64,000 bases of DNA from Cornus controversa (GCA_026545225.1 CM048845.1:64483033-64547032), one strand, 5' to 3'; shown: positions 31,478 to 45,952, counted from the first letter of the stretch. Numbers and translations: made by a program. The notes: generated from the sequence alone by a model not told the origin.

Positions 31478-32074
31478 GCGCATCTCTAACCAATGCTTCA
31501 AATTTCATACCTCAAATGATGTGACAAATTAGCATATGGTATTTTAGGTTACTCCACCCAATATGTCAAAATGGCTAATTTATTGCGATTATCAAATACA
31601 TTTTAAAATAATAATAATAAGAACTCATAGATTAAAATATTGAAAAAAAGTCATTTTCCATACCACTTTTGATATGCTAAATTTGACATATTTGATAGGA
31701 TCAGTGTCAAACTAGTGACGGTCCATTCATACTCGTGTCTCTTGTTGGTTGAAACCGTATCAATAAATAATATGTTACTCCAACTTTTATGGCACATCAA
31801 AAACTTAACTTTTTAAGATAAAAAAGGCTAACTATAGCTGATAAGGAAAAACACTAAAGGTTAGCCTATAAAAGATCCATGAAAGAAAAGAGAAACAATT
31901 CATTCATAAAAGCAGGAGCAACATATTAATTATAAGTCTTGTTTCAACCAATAAGAGGCACGAGTGTGAATGAACATTTGATAGTATGCCATATGAGTAG
32001 GCATTTAAAGTAGAGCAGTTCTTCATGTCAAAAGTAAATTTTAAAGATTTGACATATTAGTTGGAGATCTTTTA
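31478..32074. mobile_element. Inverted-repeat element in intron 1 of kinase C
   Basis: The counterpart of the unit 1 element at 14452-15048; no differences were noticed. Confidence 0.55.
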
Positions 32075-32922
32075 GTGACTCATACCATGCCAGTGGTTAT
32101 TAAGGAATTTTTCTCTCCTCCATGATTGACTCATCACGTATGAAAAGGAAATGTTCTCTCCACCTATGCTGGTCATTAAATTCTCAATTTGAATTTTGAA
32201 TTGTCTCCAGAATATTTTGTTGTAACAATCTGTATTCTATCCCTGATTTACTCCTGTAATTACTTATTGTATATCTCAATACATTAGCAATACAAAGTAT
32301 GGAAAATTTCACTGTTTGAATATACTCTTTACTGGTAACAAGGGAAAAATGTAAGATTTGACATCTTTTTATATCATTATGTTTCATTGTCATTTTATTT
32401 ATGTAGATAATAGTTTAATTTATTGATTACCCTTACTACCAAAATTTAACAATCAACTTTGATTTTATGAATGGACTTGTTTATTTTTATAACTTAAAAA
32501 GACTTGCATACAAGCTTGCTTTTTTTATTATTATTTTTATTTTTTAGTTTTTTATATACGTTTGGGTCAATCTGTATCTCTATACCCCTGCTTATCCAAA
32601 TATTAGTACTGATAATTAAGTTGACTCCAATGGTGCTAGTTGTCACAATTACATGTACAGTTTAATTAACTGTCAAGTTAAAATTAGATTTTCAAATTTT
32701 GATTACAAAAACTTATTTTCTTAGTTTTTTTTATTTTTATATATATTTTTACGGTAGGTAAAGATTTGCATAGATCATTGTTGCGCAACAATATTATTGC
32801 TAACAACACTTGCAAAATAGATATTTTATGAAATTGACATTCAGAAATACAGTTAAATATCACAATCATTATAAATGAACACACAACAATATTGAACAGT
32901 CGTATTCTTTTTGCTCTCAGAG

Positions 32923-34380
32923 ATGGTCACAGTCAACTACTATCCTCCGCCCTTGGAGATGGTAACAGTCGACTTCTATCCTGCTCCTCCAGATAATAGT
33001 GGTGGGAAAAAAGCAGCTTGTAAGTTCTTACACAGATCAAATTAATGAAGGATTACCAAAAAGAGGGGAAAAAAAGTAAAGGAAAGAAAACGAGAGCATT
33101 AATTTTCAATGACATCAAATTGAGCCTTAAAAGTCACAATTTTCGAGTTGTTTGATTTTGCAGACATAATAGGGACCTTGATAGTACTGGCAATTATCGG
33201 CATTGTTTCTTGCTGTTGGGCGAAGAAAATGAGAAAAGCAATCAGAATGAAACTACAAGCAGCAGTTGCTCCTCCACCACCAGCACTCACTGCAGTTCAA
33301 GTTTGGCAAGTTGATGGACCTACAATGCAGAGGATCCTCCAAGACCTGGCAGGAGACAAACCCGTTCGATTTACAGCTCAGGAGCTATGCAACTTCACAA
33401 GTAATTACTCGACAATCTTGGGTTCTGGTGGTTTTGGTATTGTTTACAAAGGGCAGTTTCCAAATGGAGTGAAAATTGCAGTGAAGGTCCTCAACAGGAG
33501 CTCAGACAGAACAGCCGAAGAGCAGTTCACAGCCGAGGTTGGCATTATTGGAAAAACCTACCATATAAATCTGGTCAGGCTCTATGGATATTGCTATGAT
33601 CACTTCATGAGTGCATTGGTGTACGAGTACATGGAAAATGGATCACTCGACAGGTTCTTGTTTAGTGATCCAGAGGCAATTGAGTTGGAGAAGCTATACG
33701 AGATTGCAATTGGTACAGCCAAAGGCATTGCTTACTTGCACGAAGAATGTGAGCAGAGAATCATTCACTATGACATCAAGCCCGGCAATGTCCTCCTCGA
33801 TGCAAACTTCTCTCCTAAGGTTGCAGATTTCGGACTAGCAAAGCTTTGTAATAGAGATGACACCCACATAAGTATGACCGGATATAGGGGGACTCCTGGT
33901 TACTCTGCACCGGAGTTTCAGCTCAAGAATTTTCCTATCACATACAAATGTGATGTTTATAGCTATGGTATGTTGTTGTTTGAGATAGTTGGAAGGAGGA
34001 GGAATGCCAAAGTTGGTTCTACTGATAGCCTGAATTGGTTTCCTAAACATGTTTGGGACGAGTATGAGAAGCACGAATTGGCAGCAATGACAGTGTCTTG
34101 TGGGATTGAAGAGAAGGATAGGGAGAAAGCAGAGAGAATGTGTATGGTGGCTTTGTGGTGTGCTCAAGACTCGCCAGAGGCTAGGCCACCTATGAGTGCT
34201 GTGGTAAAGATGTTGGAGGGAGGAGTGGACATAAAGCCGCCTCCTAGACCATTTCACTATTTGTTTTCAGTAGCTATGCCCAATCCAGTGACAGGTACTG
34301 GCAATAGTTCAGACTACACAACAAGCGAGGGAACTAATTCGTATTGGTACAAGGAGTCGACGCCAATCATGACCAAGTAG
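32923..34380 (+). CDS. Non-RD receptor-like kinase, copy C
   Basis: Exons 32923-33019 and 33164-34380, predicting the same 437 residues as copy B; the coding sequences appear identical base for base. That includes the early TAG, which removes the last 10 codons seen in copy A. Unlike copy B, its upstream side is a gypsy 3' LTR with an outward-facing promoter 2.8 kb before the first coding exon. Expression could therefore differ from B even though the proteins are the same. Identity on this scale points to a very recent duplication or gene conversion, or to an assembly duplication. Confidence 0.85.
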
Positions 34381-34553
34381 GAGACTCAAATGGCTAGTTC
34401 TTCATCATAAAAATAAATTTAGACTTTGAATTTTGTTTTCTTATGTTGGTTAAAGATTTTAAACATGTAATACTGGTTTAGTCTTAACCATCAGTATGGG
34501 TTCCTAAAGAACATTGGTCTGATCCTCTAGAGGCCTTATTCTAACATAACAAC

Positions 34554-35714
34554 TGTAGATAAGTGCATTGCAGAGCAAGGAAAGAAGGGATGGGTCAGGA
34601 AGCCTCATGTGCAAAAGACCCTACGCAGGAGGACTCATATATATAGACCCCACGCGGGGGCATCCTCCCCGCGCATGGGATAATCCCGCGGGGGACATGC
34701 ACCGGCGTGGTTAACCCATGCGCGGGCAGCATCTCCCCGCACAGGGTCATCCCTTCCCCGCGTAGGGATGGTGCTTCCCCGCGTAAGGATTCTTATCTGA
34801 AAGGGATACTCATTCCCCGTGGGGGGGGGGTTAGCAAAGCATACAGGAGCACAGGGAGTGAGAAAATTGGGGGCAATCCTCTCTGACGAGCATGTTATGA
34901 TTGGTAATTAGATTGTGTTTTCTGGGACCAACTCTGAAAGGAGTATGATTCCATAAGACACTTCTAAATTAACAATCATGGCATACTCTCAAGGATTACA
35001 AGGAACCATGGATGAATGGGTCATTGTGTGGCTTAACCAGCTCACAATCCCGAGTGGTTATCCTTGTAGCAGGGGCTATGTAGAAGAGTATTAATTCCTC
35101 TCTTCAATATGGAAAGTAACTTGTCGCGACGTTACTTCTAGCATTGAGAAGTGAGAATTAGTACGAGACTACAGTATCCCACAGACCATTTTAGGCACAG
35201 GTACAGGCTGTGATATGGTCTGGGTGATCGTGGTGTCATAATGAAGCATATGGCGTCATGGTCCCAGGCGGGAAGGTGGGTTGATTGTGGTATGGAGGAT
35301 TGAGAGGAAGGCTCGTTGGGCCATGGGTATCTAAAGTTGTGCTAGTGTGACTCTACGCGGGCACCATCACAACGTTTCTCGTGGGTATGACCAAGCCCGC
35401 GAGGGGTATAGGTTCATGGTTACAACCGGGAGTGATGAAGGAAGGGATACGAGGCCAAGTGCCACGTAGGATGATAGCTGTCATAAGCCCTATGCTTGAG
35501 GCCTATAAATACCCCCTGGCATGGTGACATGTGGATCATTCTGGTGCCCCCTCCCTCTCCGAATCACTCTTGCTTTCTCTCTCTCCCATCTAGCACCTAG
35601 CTCACATTCCTATTATTATTTCCCGGTTACTTCATCAGCTTGATCATTCTCAACTCTTACAACTCAGTCCTGTGATAGTCATTCCTCATAGCAGAATTCT
35701 TATCCCTATTTACA
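34554..35714 (+). repeat. 5' LTR, gypsy element unit 2
   Basis: 1,161 bp. Identical to the unit 1 5' LTR apart from a G run four bases shorter, as far as I compared. TATA box at 35503-35511. Confidence 0.9.
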
Positions 35715-35716
35715 AT

Positions 35717-35734
35717 TGGCGACTCCACTGGGGA
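35717..35734 (+). other. Primer-binding site, tRNA-Arg type, unit 2
   Basis: Same 18 bases as in unit 1, two bases after the LTR. Confidence 0.7.
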
Positions 35735-35748
35735 GGATTGCCTTTCAC

Positions 35749-37212
35749 ATGGCTGGTCAGCAGAATGTTAAGGGAAAAGGAAAGCAAGCTGCACAAATTT
35801 CTCAAAGAGCTGATCAAAATTCAGATCCAGTTAATCCTGTCAATACAGGTGTTCCTCAACAAAGGCGTAAAGTACAAAGAAGGTAGAATCCACCAATAAC
35901 TGTGACTCCTCCACAGTCTCAGGATAATATTCCCCCAATGATGCTCCAAGTACTAGCAAACATCCAAGAAACTCAAGTGCAGATCCTACAATTTTTGCGA
36001 ACTCAGCAGTCTAGTCCCAGAGTAGAGCGATCACCTATTCCTGGTCGAGGGCAATCACCTCAGATAACAGCTCCTGCTGTAACAGAAAATCCTAGCAGAA
36101 AGGAATCTGACAATGATATCCAGCACACTGATAATGCCTCGTTTGTGACCATTGAGCAATTACAAGCAATTCTTAATTCCAAAAAGAACACAACTGTTGA
36201 TATTGAGGTCCCACCGCCTTATGATCCCGCCATATTATTAAGGCCATATCCGGAAGGATATTTTTCTCCAAAATTCAGGCAGTTTGACGGCAGGGAAGGA
36301 GATGCAAGGGAGCATATCGCGCGATTTGTGGACGCGTTAGGTGCCTATAGAAATGATGAACAGCTTAAGCTCAGGGAATTCTCAAAATCCCTCACAGGAA
36401 GAGCTTACACTTGGTACATGAATTTAGTGCCAGGAACAGTGTTAACTTGGGCAGAAATGCTTGCTAAATTATATGAAAAATTCTTCACCACTGAGGAGCG
36501 AGTCACAATGCTGTCGTTAACTCGACATAAGCAAAAGTTAGGAGAAGAGGTAGTCAGATATGTCAAACGTTTCCGCGAGATGTCGTTGGAATGCTTTGAG
36601 CCGACCTCAGAAGAGCAACTGATAAAAATATGCATGGATGGTATGTTGAGAGAGTATCGGGTGCATTTAGTTAATCATGAGATAAAAACCTTCTCTGCCC
36701 TAATGAATAGTGCTAGGCGCTTGGGAGAAATTATTCCACCACCGGCCAAGGGAAATGTCTTCCCGCGAAGGGCCACTGTTGCGGCAACTCCGAGTCAGAT
36801 AAGCAGCAATACAGGGAGAATCCGACGGCCGGAACCCGCACCTCTGCCATTTGGAATTAAAGAGGCAATATCATTATTAACTCAGTGGATCAAAGATGGT
36901 GTTGTCACCTTACCCGCGGTAGAAAGACTTCCTAGCAGAGAAGAAAAGGCAAAATTGAACTACTGCCCCTTCCACCGATCTGTGCGACATTGTCTAACTG
37001 ATTGCTGGGCATTCAGGGGGATAGTACAGAAAAAGATCGCTGAAAAGAGCATAGACATTGCCGGAAATAACGTTGTCAACAATCCATTCCCTCAGCATGC
37101 AGCAACCGTTGGTGTAACTGATCCAATGGATGAAGGAGAATACCAAGCTACGAATACATATACAAATGCTCACATACATTGTTTCTTCAATGATCTTTCA
37201 ATTCCGGAATAG
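35749..37212 (+). pseudogene. gag, gypsy unit 2
   Basis: Identical in translation to unit 1, including the TAG at codon 46 (35884-35886). The terminal TAG (37210-37212) leads in frame into protease. Confidence 0.85.
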
Positions 37213-37935
37213 ATCAAGGAGTTCTTAATAAATCAAACCGTAGCGACTCTGGTTCACACTAGCAACGAACCATCTAAACAAGATTCGACCAAGCAAGGAG
37301 ATATTGTCTTTTCAGTGGCAGATAAGCAAGTCCCTTTCCCTCACAATCGACCGTTGTATGTACCAGTTACAGTCAATGGTCGGGATTTGAACAGAGCTTT
37401 CCTTGATAGCGGGGCTTCAGTAAATATCATGCCATTGGCCACTTTAAAGGCAATACAGTTCCCTGAGGCGAAGATCGTGCAACAACCTATAAGCGTTACA
37501 GCTTTCAACGGTGACCAACAAGCTACAATCGGATATACAATAGTTGATCTGAAAGTAGGGAAAATCAGAGCTCATACCAAGTTTCATGTTATAAAAGGAG
37601 AACCGTCTTATCAGTTGTTGCTAGGCAGACCCTGGATGCACGCGTACGGGGTCGTCCCATCCTCGTATCATCAAGTTATGAAGGCTAATTGGGGAAAGGG
37701 CGCTATGACGCTACGGGCTTCTAAAGACCCGTTCTGTCCTTCAGAGGCTCATTTTGCTGATGCAATTTTCTTTAATGAATATACGGATGAAATGGCCAAT
37801 GATGAGGTTCAGGCCATTCCGCTTCCCAAATGGGAGGATCTACAAGCAAGAACATCTCCTAAAAGGCCCGCAGAAAAGGAAGTAAACTGGACTAAAGTAA
37901 AAATGGCGGATGGAAGAGTTGTATACAAGGTATGA
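37213..37935 (+). pseudogene. Aspartic protease region, gypsy unit 2
   Basis: Translation identical to unit 1, with the DSGA active site intact and the same TGA TGA end. Confidence 0.85.
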
Positions 37936-40152
37936 TGAGGCGCGGGGACGGGGCTCCCACCTGAAGCTCGTGTCCCCAATAATGCCGAGGTTCTCATATG
38001 TGATGATGCCATAAGGTTTTCAGAAGAAGATGCTGCAAGTTTTCTGATAGAAGAAGAGCTGGAAGAAGTAGATATTGGAGATGGGGTCTCTCCGCGGCCT
38101 ACATTGATCAACAAGAAACTTGATTCAAACTTCAAAATGGCCATCATATAATTGTTGAAAGAATACCAGGATGTGTTTGCATGGGCATATGATCAGATGC
38201 CCGGACTTGATCCCAACTTAGTTGCTCACCAGCTTAACATAAATCCTTTCGCGATGCCTGTCAAGCAGAAATAGAGGGCCTATCATCCGGATTTGGAGAT
38301 ACGGATCAAAGAAGAAATCCAGAAGCTACTCAAAGCAGGGTTCATAAAACCCACTCAGCATCCCACATGGCTTGCTAACATCGTGCCTGTACAAAAGAAA
38401 AATGGTCAGATTCGGATATGCGTTGATTATCGAGATCTCAACAAGGCTTGTCCAAAAGATGAATTTCCGCTGCCAAATATCGACACAATGGTGGATGCTA
38501 CGGCAGGTCACGAGTTGTTTTCGTTAATGGATGGATTCAGTGGATATAATCAAATGAAGATGGACCCCGAAGATGCGGAGAAAACAGCCTTCCGAACACC
38601 AATTGGAAATTTTCATTACACAGTCATGCCCTTCGGACTAAAAAATGCAAGTGCTACTTATCAACGGGCTATGACAGCAATTTTTCATGACATGATTCAC
38701 CATGAAGTAGAAGATTATGTAGATGATTTAGTGGTGAAATCAAAGAAATGCATAGAGCACATACGAGATTTAGAGAAGGTTCTCTGTAGATGCCGTGAAT
38801 ATAGCCTAAAGATGAACCCGATGAAGTGTGCCTTCGGTGTCCAGCAAGGAAAATTTCTGGGATGTATAGTCCATAGACAGGGTATTGATTTAGATCCCAG
38901 CAAGGCTAAAGCAATAATCGAAATGGATCCGCCGCGGACAAGAAAATTATTACGGGGTTTCATGGGAAAAGTATCATACTTAAGGCGTTTTATCCCAGCA
39001 CTAGCAGAAGTTACTCATCCTTTAATCCCGTTAATGAAGGATAAAATTCCTTATGTATGGAATGCCGAACATCAGGCTGCATTCGAGAAGGTGAAGGGAA
39101 TCCTGACATCACCACAGACAATGACGGCTCCGACACCTGGAAAATGATTAATCATGTACTTAACTTCTACTGAGAAATCTATCGGTGCTTTGTTGGCCCA
39201 GGAGCATGACCAAATGGAAAAACTTGTGTACTATATTAGTAGAGTACTTCGAGGAGCAGAGGTGCGTTATACACCGATAGAAAGACACTGTTTATCTCTG
39301 GTCTTCACAGCACAGAAATTCAGGCACTATCTGTTGGCACATCCAGTTGAATTGATCACAAAGAGCGACCCCATCAGATATTTGTTGTCAAAACCACTGT
39401 TGTCAAGAAAATTGGCGCGCTGGTTGCTCGCCCTATCCGAGTATCAGATTATATGTTCAAATCCCAAGGCAGTAAAAGGTCAAGCTCTCGCTGATTTATT
39501 GGCTATGTTCCCGCGGGGGGAGTCAGAACCGGATAGCATATTTGATGTTTCAATTTGTGATGAAATTTCATCAGAAGAAACAGATCCCTGGAAATTGGAA
39601 TTTGATGGATCCTCCACAGAAAGAGGAAATGGCGCTGGCTTCATAATGACCAATGAGAGGACAAAAGAGGAAATTGCCATGTCATACAGACTAGACTTCC
39701 CTTGTACTAATAATATGGCCGAGTATAAGGCGTTGATACTAGGTCTGTCTGCAAGCTTGGCGGCAGGAATACAGAAAATGGTGGTCTACGGTGACTCTAA
39801 CTTGATAATCAAGCAAATCAGAGGAGAATACTCGGTAAAGGAGCCTCGCCTTGCCACCTACCGGGATATTGTGCAAGAAATGATGAAGAACTTTCAACAC
39901 ATAAATTTCGAGCACAAACCCCGAGCAAGTAACAGACGATCTGATGCATTGGCTACTTTGGGGTCTCAATTGGAATTAAGAGAAAACATGACAATGGTTA
40001 ATCTTCTTCGTCGAACTCAGCCCGCGACAATATTTTATAATCACTCAGAAGAGGAAGAAAGTGATTGGAGGAAGACAGTTATCGAAAAACTCAAACAATT
40101 GGGCGGGGTTAGAGATATGGTATTAGAAAAAGCAGTATCAACTGGTTGCTAA
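37936..40152 (+). pseudogene. Reverse transcriptase with two RNase H domains, gypsy unit 2
   Basis: Same domains and the same three internal stops as unit 1 (38149, 38272, 39145). YVDD and the four acids of the second RNase H are kept. Confidence 0.85.
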
Positions 40153-41620
40153 TAGACTCTATCATCGCGGGCCAGACGGGGTATTGTCAAGATGTCTTGG
40201 GCCCAAAGAGGCTGAAAAAATACTGACAGAAGTACACAAGTCTTCTTGTGAAACAACAGATATCAACATATACCGGAGATTACAAAAACAAGGGTACTTC
40301 TGGCCGACAATGAAAGAAAAGTCGGTAAAGGTACAAGAGGCATGCTCAGGCTGTTGCCGTCTTACCGCGCACACTGAAACAAGTTTTGCTGAGATATCAG
40401 ACTGGAGAGACCAATATGTGGAATACTTGCGAAAACAAGCTCTACCTAGAGACAGAAAAGAAGCTTTCCGTCTACAAGGAAGAGCGAAGAGATTCTTTGA
40501 GGAAAATGGGGTGTTATACCAGAAAGGGTTTAATGGTCGACCTTTGAGATGTTTTAAAGAAGAAGAAGCCCAGGAAGTCCTAAGACAAACGCATGGTATG
40601 GGACATCAAGGAGGACACAAACTCTTCCACCAATTGGTCGCGACGGGGTATTACTGGCCTACCATGGAAAAAGATTCTTTGGATTATACGAAAAAGTGTC
40701 ATATATGCCAAGTCCATGGGTCCATGATAAATGCCCCCGCGGCAAGCCTGCACAGCCTGATAACTCCATGGCCGTTTCATACTTGGGCATTGGATATTGT
40801 TGGACCAATTACACCGGCATCACGGGGGTGTACGTGGCTCCTAGTAGCTACAGAATTATTTTCAAAATGGGTAGAGGCTATCCCATTAAAAAAGGTGGTG
40901 GCAGTTAATGTGGCGAGATTCATAAAAGAAAATATCATATGCCGATTTGGAATACCAAAGGTATTACTTTCAGATAATGGCACACCATTTGTTAATTCAA
41001 CAATTAGAGAATTATTGGGCAACTACATGGTGTCTCATCACAGATCAACGCCTTACTATCCAAAGGGGAATGGACAAGCAGAGGCCAGTAATAAGACACT
41101 CATTCGGATTTTAAGTCGTTTGGTGCACAAAAATCAGAAAGAATGGGTCGAACAGTTGCCAATTGCATTATGGGCATACAGAATTACGCAAAAAAATTCC
41201 ATAGGAGAAACACCCTACGCGTTGGTATATGGCGCAGAAGCAGTGCTCCCCGCGGAACTTCAAATTGAGGCAATAAGATTGGCAGGGAGAAGCGCAGATA
41301 CTCAGAGACTAAGCCAATTAGAAGCCCTTGATGAAAAGAGAGAAAATGCCCAAAACCATCACAAGGCTTATTTAGCAAGGCAGTCGCGACATTATAACAA
41401 GAAGATACACCCACGAGAATTTAAAGTTGGAGAGTTGGTACTCAAGGTAGTACCTGCAATCATGAGGGGACAAGGGGTTCGGAAGTTTCAACCGAAGTGG
41501 GAGGAACCCTTTGAAATAAAGGAAGCAAATGAAAGTGGTTATTACAAGCTTGAAGAGTTGGGGACCAATTTTAAGACAGGGCCTATAAATGTCAAATGGA
41601 TAAAGAAATATTTCGCATAG
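40133..41620 (+). pseudogene. Integrase with duplicated zinc-binding region, gypsy unit 2
   Basis: Open frame with the zinc site and DDE triad intact. It differs from unit 1 at a handful of residues, for example A-to-T before GYYWPT, K-to-E in GAEAVL and R-to-Q before KNS. At several of these it agrees with unit 3, so unit 1 carries the derived state there. Confidence 0.85.
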
Positions 41621-41716
41621 AAATATTTGTGGTTTGTACTACAAAAAGAGTTCAAAAATAAAATAAAAAATGACTGTTACAATGTAGTAGCAAAAAACAA
41701 TACAAGAGTAAAGGTA

Positions 41717-44700
41717 CTACAGAATATCCTTAAAAATTAAATCTGAGGGGATAACTCCACAAGAAGCCATTTTCTTCGCAAGGGTATCCGCGAGATCCGC
41801 TGCTTTTGCTTTATTCATGGCAATACGATCCTCTAGAAGCAGCAGGTGTTGACGCGTGACATCAGCCTCACCACATCCTTTGCAAGCTCAATAGCCAAGG
41901 AAGCTTGTTGATCATTCAGAACTTGTATTTCATAACTGTGAACAGTATCTTGCAAACGAGAATCCAGCCAAGGGAGTGACAAGCCGACAGCCCGCCAATC
42001 ACTAATACGTCTCCGGAGACTCGGGATTGTCGTAGGATCAATACTAGACAATGGCTGATCATCAAGGGAGATAAGAAAGTCAGCCACAACGTCTAAAAAG
42101 AAACGCTGATACAAAGGATCTTGAAAAGCAAAATTGGCAAAAGTCTCAGGATAACGACGATAAATCCTATTAAGCATCCCCACATTACGAAAGCTACAGG
42201 AGAAGGAGCGTCATTCGACAGGGTCATCAGGTTTTAAATTCTGAGGATTCAGAAATACTTCGAGATCTGAACGCAAACCTTCACTAAAAACAGAATCAGA
42301 ATCCATAGCGGAAGTCTGAGGATCATACTCTGCAAGATAGGAGGGAGATTGTCAGAAAAATTGGACGAAAATATATATATATGGAGAAAATTACATAAAA
42401 ATGTAGCGAATACCTGGCCCGGGGGAAGACTTATCAGTAGTATCAACATTAGGTATATGAGCCGCGGGAAGAGGGCAGGATAAGGCAGGTGGTTGACTAG
42501 TTTCACCCGCGGAAGGAATATCATCACCTTCGAAAATTTGGAGGTCGTCACCCGGACGCCCAAAGATTTCTTTAGATAAAAGAGCAGTATCTTTACTCAC
42601 TGCGGCCAGCTCGCCTGCAACATCTGAAACATCACCCTCGGTCGAGGGCAAATTCTCAGCCCCAAGTTCCGACATCATAAAATCTACTAATGGATCTTGG
42701 CTGGAGACAGGCTCTGTCCTGTCTACAGGTTCGCTATCTTGCGAAGAAAAAAGTAAGTGACCGGTATCATGTCTAATGCGAGCCAAGGGGTCATCATCCG
42801 CGGGTGCAGAAGGGGAAGGAACTAATAAAATAGGGGTAGACTGTGATTGTGGGACAGTGGGCTCAGGTAAGGCAGTTGGTCTGTGAAGGGATAATAAGAC
42901 CGAGATGGGAAGTTGGTCATCTTCATCCACTGTCATCATGGTTATATGTTTTGAGGGTGAAAGAGGGGAAGAGCCCACAGAGGGTTGAATGAGATCACCA
43001 GAGGCCGTATGCTGACCCTCCGCGGAATGAGGGAAATCAGAATCAGTAGCATCAAATGCAGTATGTTGACCCTCCGTGGGAAGGTTTTGGCCAGAGTCAT
43101 CCTCCGCGAAGGGATTTACATTGGGCAAAACAGGGTGACCTTCCGCGGGGGGATCAGTGTGAGATGCAATCCCCTCCGCGGAGCCTTCTGTGTCCATGGC
43201 TTGGTCAAAAGCCAAAGTAAGATTGCCCGGTTCTGTTGATCGTAGGGGATCGTTTCCAGAGATAGAAGTTTCCTTGTATATAACCGGCTTCCGTGGGCGA
43301 AGAGCCTGCATTGGATAAAAATATAGAATGTGTTAGGTCTGCGCCATAAAGAGTAAAAATGAGGGATTTACACAATAAAAGAAATGTACCATCCGGACTT
43401 TCTTTTTGATAGGTTCGGAGTCAACGATCGTATCTGGCTCATGGTCAGCAACGGAAGAAGCTTCGACATCCAGGGGTAAAGTGCCATGGGTCAAGCGCTT
43501 TCCGCGGGGAGCCTTCTTCAATAGGCAACTTGTATACAGACGAGCCGTATGGACTTGGGGACATTTCAGCGTAAAATCATCCTTGTAGACTAATGCTGTT
43601 TCGGGAATAGATGGTGGGCTCTCGATAAAATCTTTGAGAATGGTATGCATATGCTCCAAATACCGCAAGTAACTTGCTGAACAATGACCTTTCCAGTGTA
43701 CGGATGGAATCTCTACATACGAAGAAAAACGCCGATTCACTAGTTCGCATTTCTTCTGATAAAAAAGCAATGAAGCATCAAAAGTTTCTTCCCATATGAA
43801 GTTGACAGAAGGGATGTTCTGGTCATAGCCCAACTGACGCGCCGCCCGCATAGGGTAGTAGCCAGTCCTCTTGAGGCGTGTTTCACTCACTGCGGGGAGA
43901 GCCGCCCCGGCTACTATAGCACAAAACATCATCTGTGACATGCTCGGCTTATCCTCCTCAACAATAATAGTCTCCTCTGGATAAAATAATGGGAATTGAA
44001 TACCGTCATACTGAATGGTATAAGGACGAAATTCGAAGAATTCTTCGCAGTCTATTGAATCGCCGATATCTCCGACCCAACCAATATTATGCCACCGCAT
44101 GGCCTGACCATTGTCTAAGAGAGCGTCGTTGACATCAAAGAGGTCAAACTCACAAGGTTTATTAGCATACCGAGGGAACCGCTCGAAAAGGAAAAACATC
44201 AAAAAAAGAGAAGAAACATGGCTACTAATCTCATAGCGACCTTTAGAACGAGGATAGTCAGAAACAATGTCATCTAGGCGATTGTACAGAGTGCCCAAGA
44301 ACATAGGGGCCAAGGGAAGTGTGTCACCCTTGGCCAAAACAGCTGCAAGGAGGAAGGTGTCCCTGTTAGGGCCATCTTGAGGTCGACCCTCAAAAACAAA
44401 TCTGTCCAGCCAGTAAACAAGGAAAGCCGCCAGTTCATAGCCTTTACCAAATTCCAGACCATCCACATACTGTCGAGCACGTTGACTCTCACGAAGGTCT
44501 TTGGTCCTCTTCTCGTAATCCCGAAAAAAATAGCGGAACCAAGAAGTATAAGTAAGTTTCGGGGATTTAACCTTGGGACGAGTTTTCAAGTTTTTAGAAC
44601 CCTTGAAAATAGTATCCAAACGCATGGCCTCATCCACGAAGGCATTCAGAGAGTCACGAAGGGACAAGACTTCTGGTGAAGCTATGGGAGCAGCAACTTC

Positions 44701-45239
44701 TCCAGAGCATAGAATGGGAAGTCTACAAAGTACCGCCACGTCTTCTAAAGTAGGGTAAATTTCCCCCAAGAAGTCACAAAAGTATGATGCACCGAACTCC
44801 ATCGCGAAATGACAGATGTAAGTCCCTCTGCATCCCTCTTGACAGAGAGTTCAGAAAAAAGCTTAACAGACTGAAACATCTTGGCTCGGTGGAGAATCTC
44901 ACAGTACTCAGGAACTCTAAGAATATAACATGACCATTCAGTCCATTCTGCAGTTGCACCCATATATGATTCATATTCAGTAAAACTAAAAGGATAGTCC
45001 CCCCGTTCCAGTTGAAGACGAGGGATGGATTCGGGAACAATGGTAAAACTCTCCATACTATCATCTGTGCTAAGTATCACGAGATCACCAGATACCTCCA
45101 TATCAGGTATAAATTCTTCCATGGAACTCCAGAAGTGACCATGTTTTTCTTTAAAAAAGGGTGCCTTACGCCATTCATCGGAAGGAGGAACTTGAGGAAT
45201 TGCTCCACTAGTCAAAGATAGTTGTTTTTTCTTTGTCAT
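41717..45239 (-). pseudogene. Antisense PMD-like gene with two introns, gypsy unit 2
   Basis: Same architecture as unit 1: ATG at 45239, five-G frameshift in the PMD motif near 44,762, introns 43389-43306 and 42413-42330, TGA at 42213-42211, and end at 41717. Substitutions relative to unit 1 are scattered (for example EEKHDHF to KEKHGHF) and add no further breaks. The candidate TATA is at 45333-45342. Confidence 0.7.
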
Positions 45240-45952
45240 GGTGGGATACTTAGAAGTTGATGACTAGGAAAAAGAAGTGAAGAAAAAGAAAAGGAGAAAT
45301 ATAGAACACAAGTGGGATGATGTACAGAGAAGATTATATAAGGCACTGGGCGCGAAAACCGAAACGACGCGAACGGTTACAAAGGAACCGAAGAGACAGT
45401 GAGGCCAGTCGCAAATGGCACCTTGCCCGCGTAGGGACTGCTAACTCTAATTTACGCAGACGAAGTAAAAAAGGACTTTATAATTAAGAAGGGAAGCATT
45501 GCATCTGTAAAAACTCTCTAAGGCATTTACTCGAGCAGGAAGTGGGCATGGTTAGAAAGAAGTCATTACAGCGAAGGGAAGATGATATAAGTCAGAAACA
45601 AGCAAAGAAAAAATGGAGAGAAAGCAAACCAGGCCACTAAGAAAAATAGCACCGGGTAACTCACCCGCGACGGGACTATGATCCTGAAAGTAAGTAATTT
45701 GAAGGGACAGTTTATAAAGGAGTTATCAAGGCCGCAAGAAGAGGAAGAAAATACAGCCAATTACAAATAACACTCTACCCGCATGGGGATCGCGAATACA
45801 AAAAGGAGTGATCAAATATTGTTTGCAGGCTCGGAAATAGGTGTTTTAAAGAGGAAAGGGCTTCGTCATGGAAAGAGTGGACAAGACAGCTATAAAAGTA
45901 AGCACAGAAAGAAAAGGTTGCAAACAACACTTCGTGAAGAAATATTGTTTGC

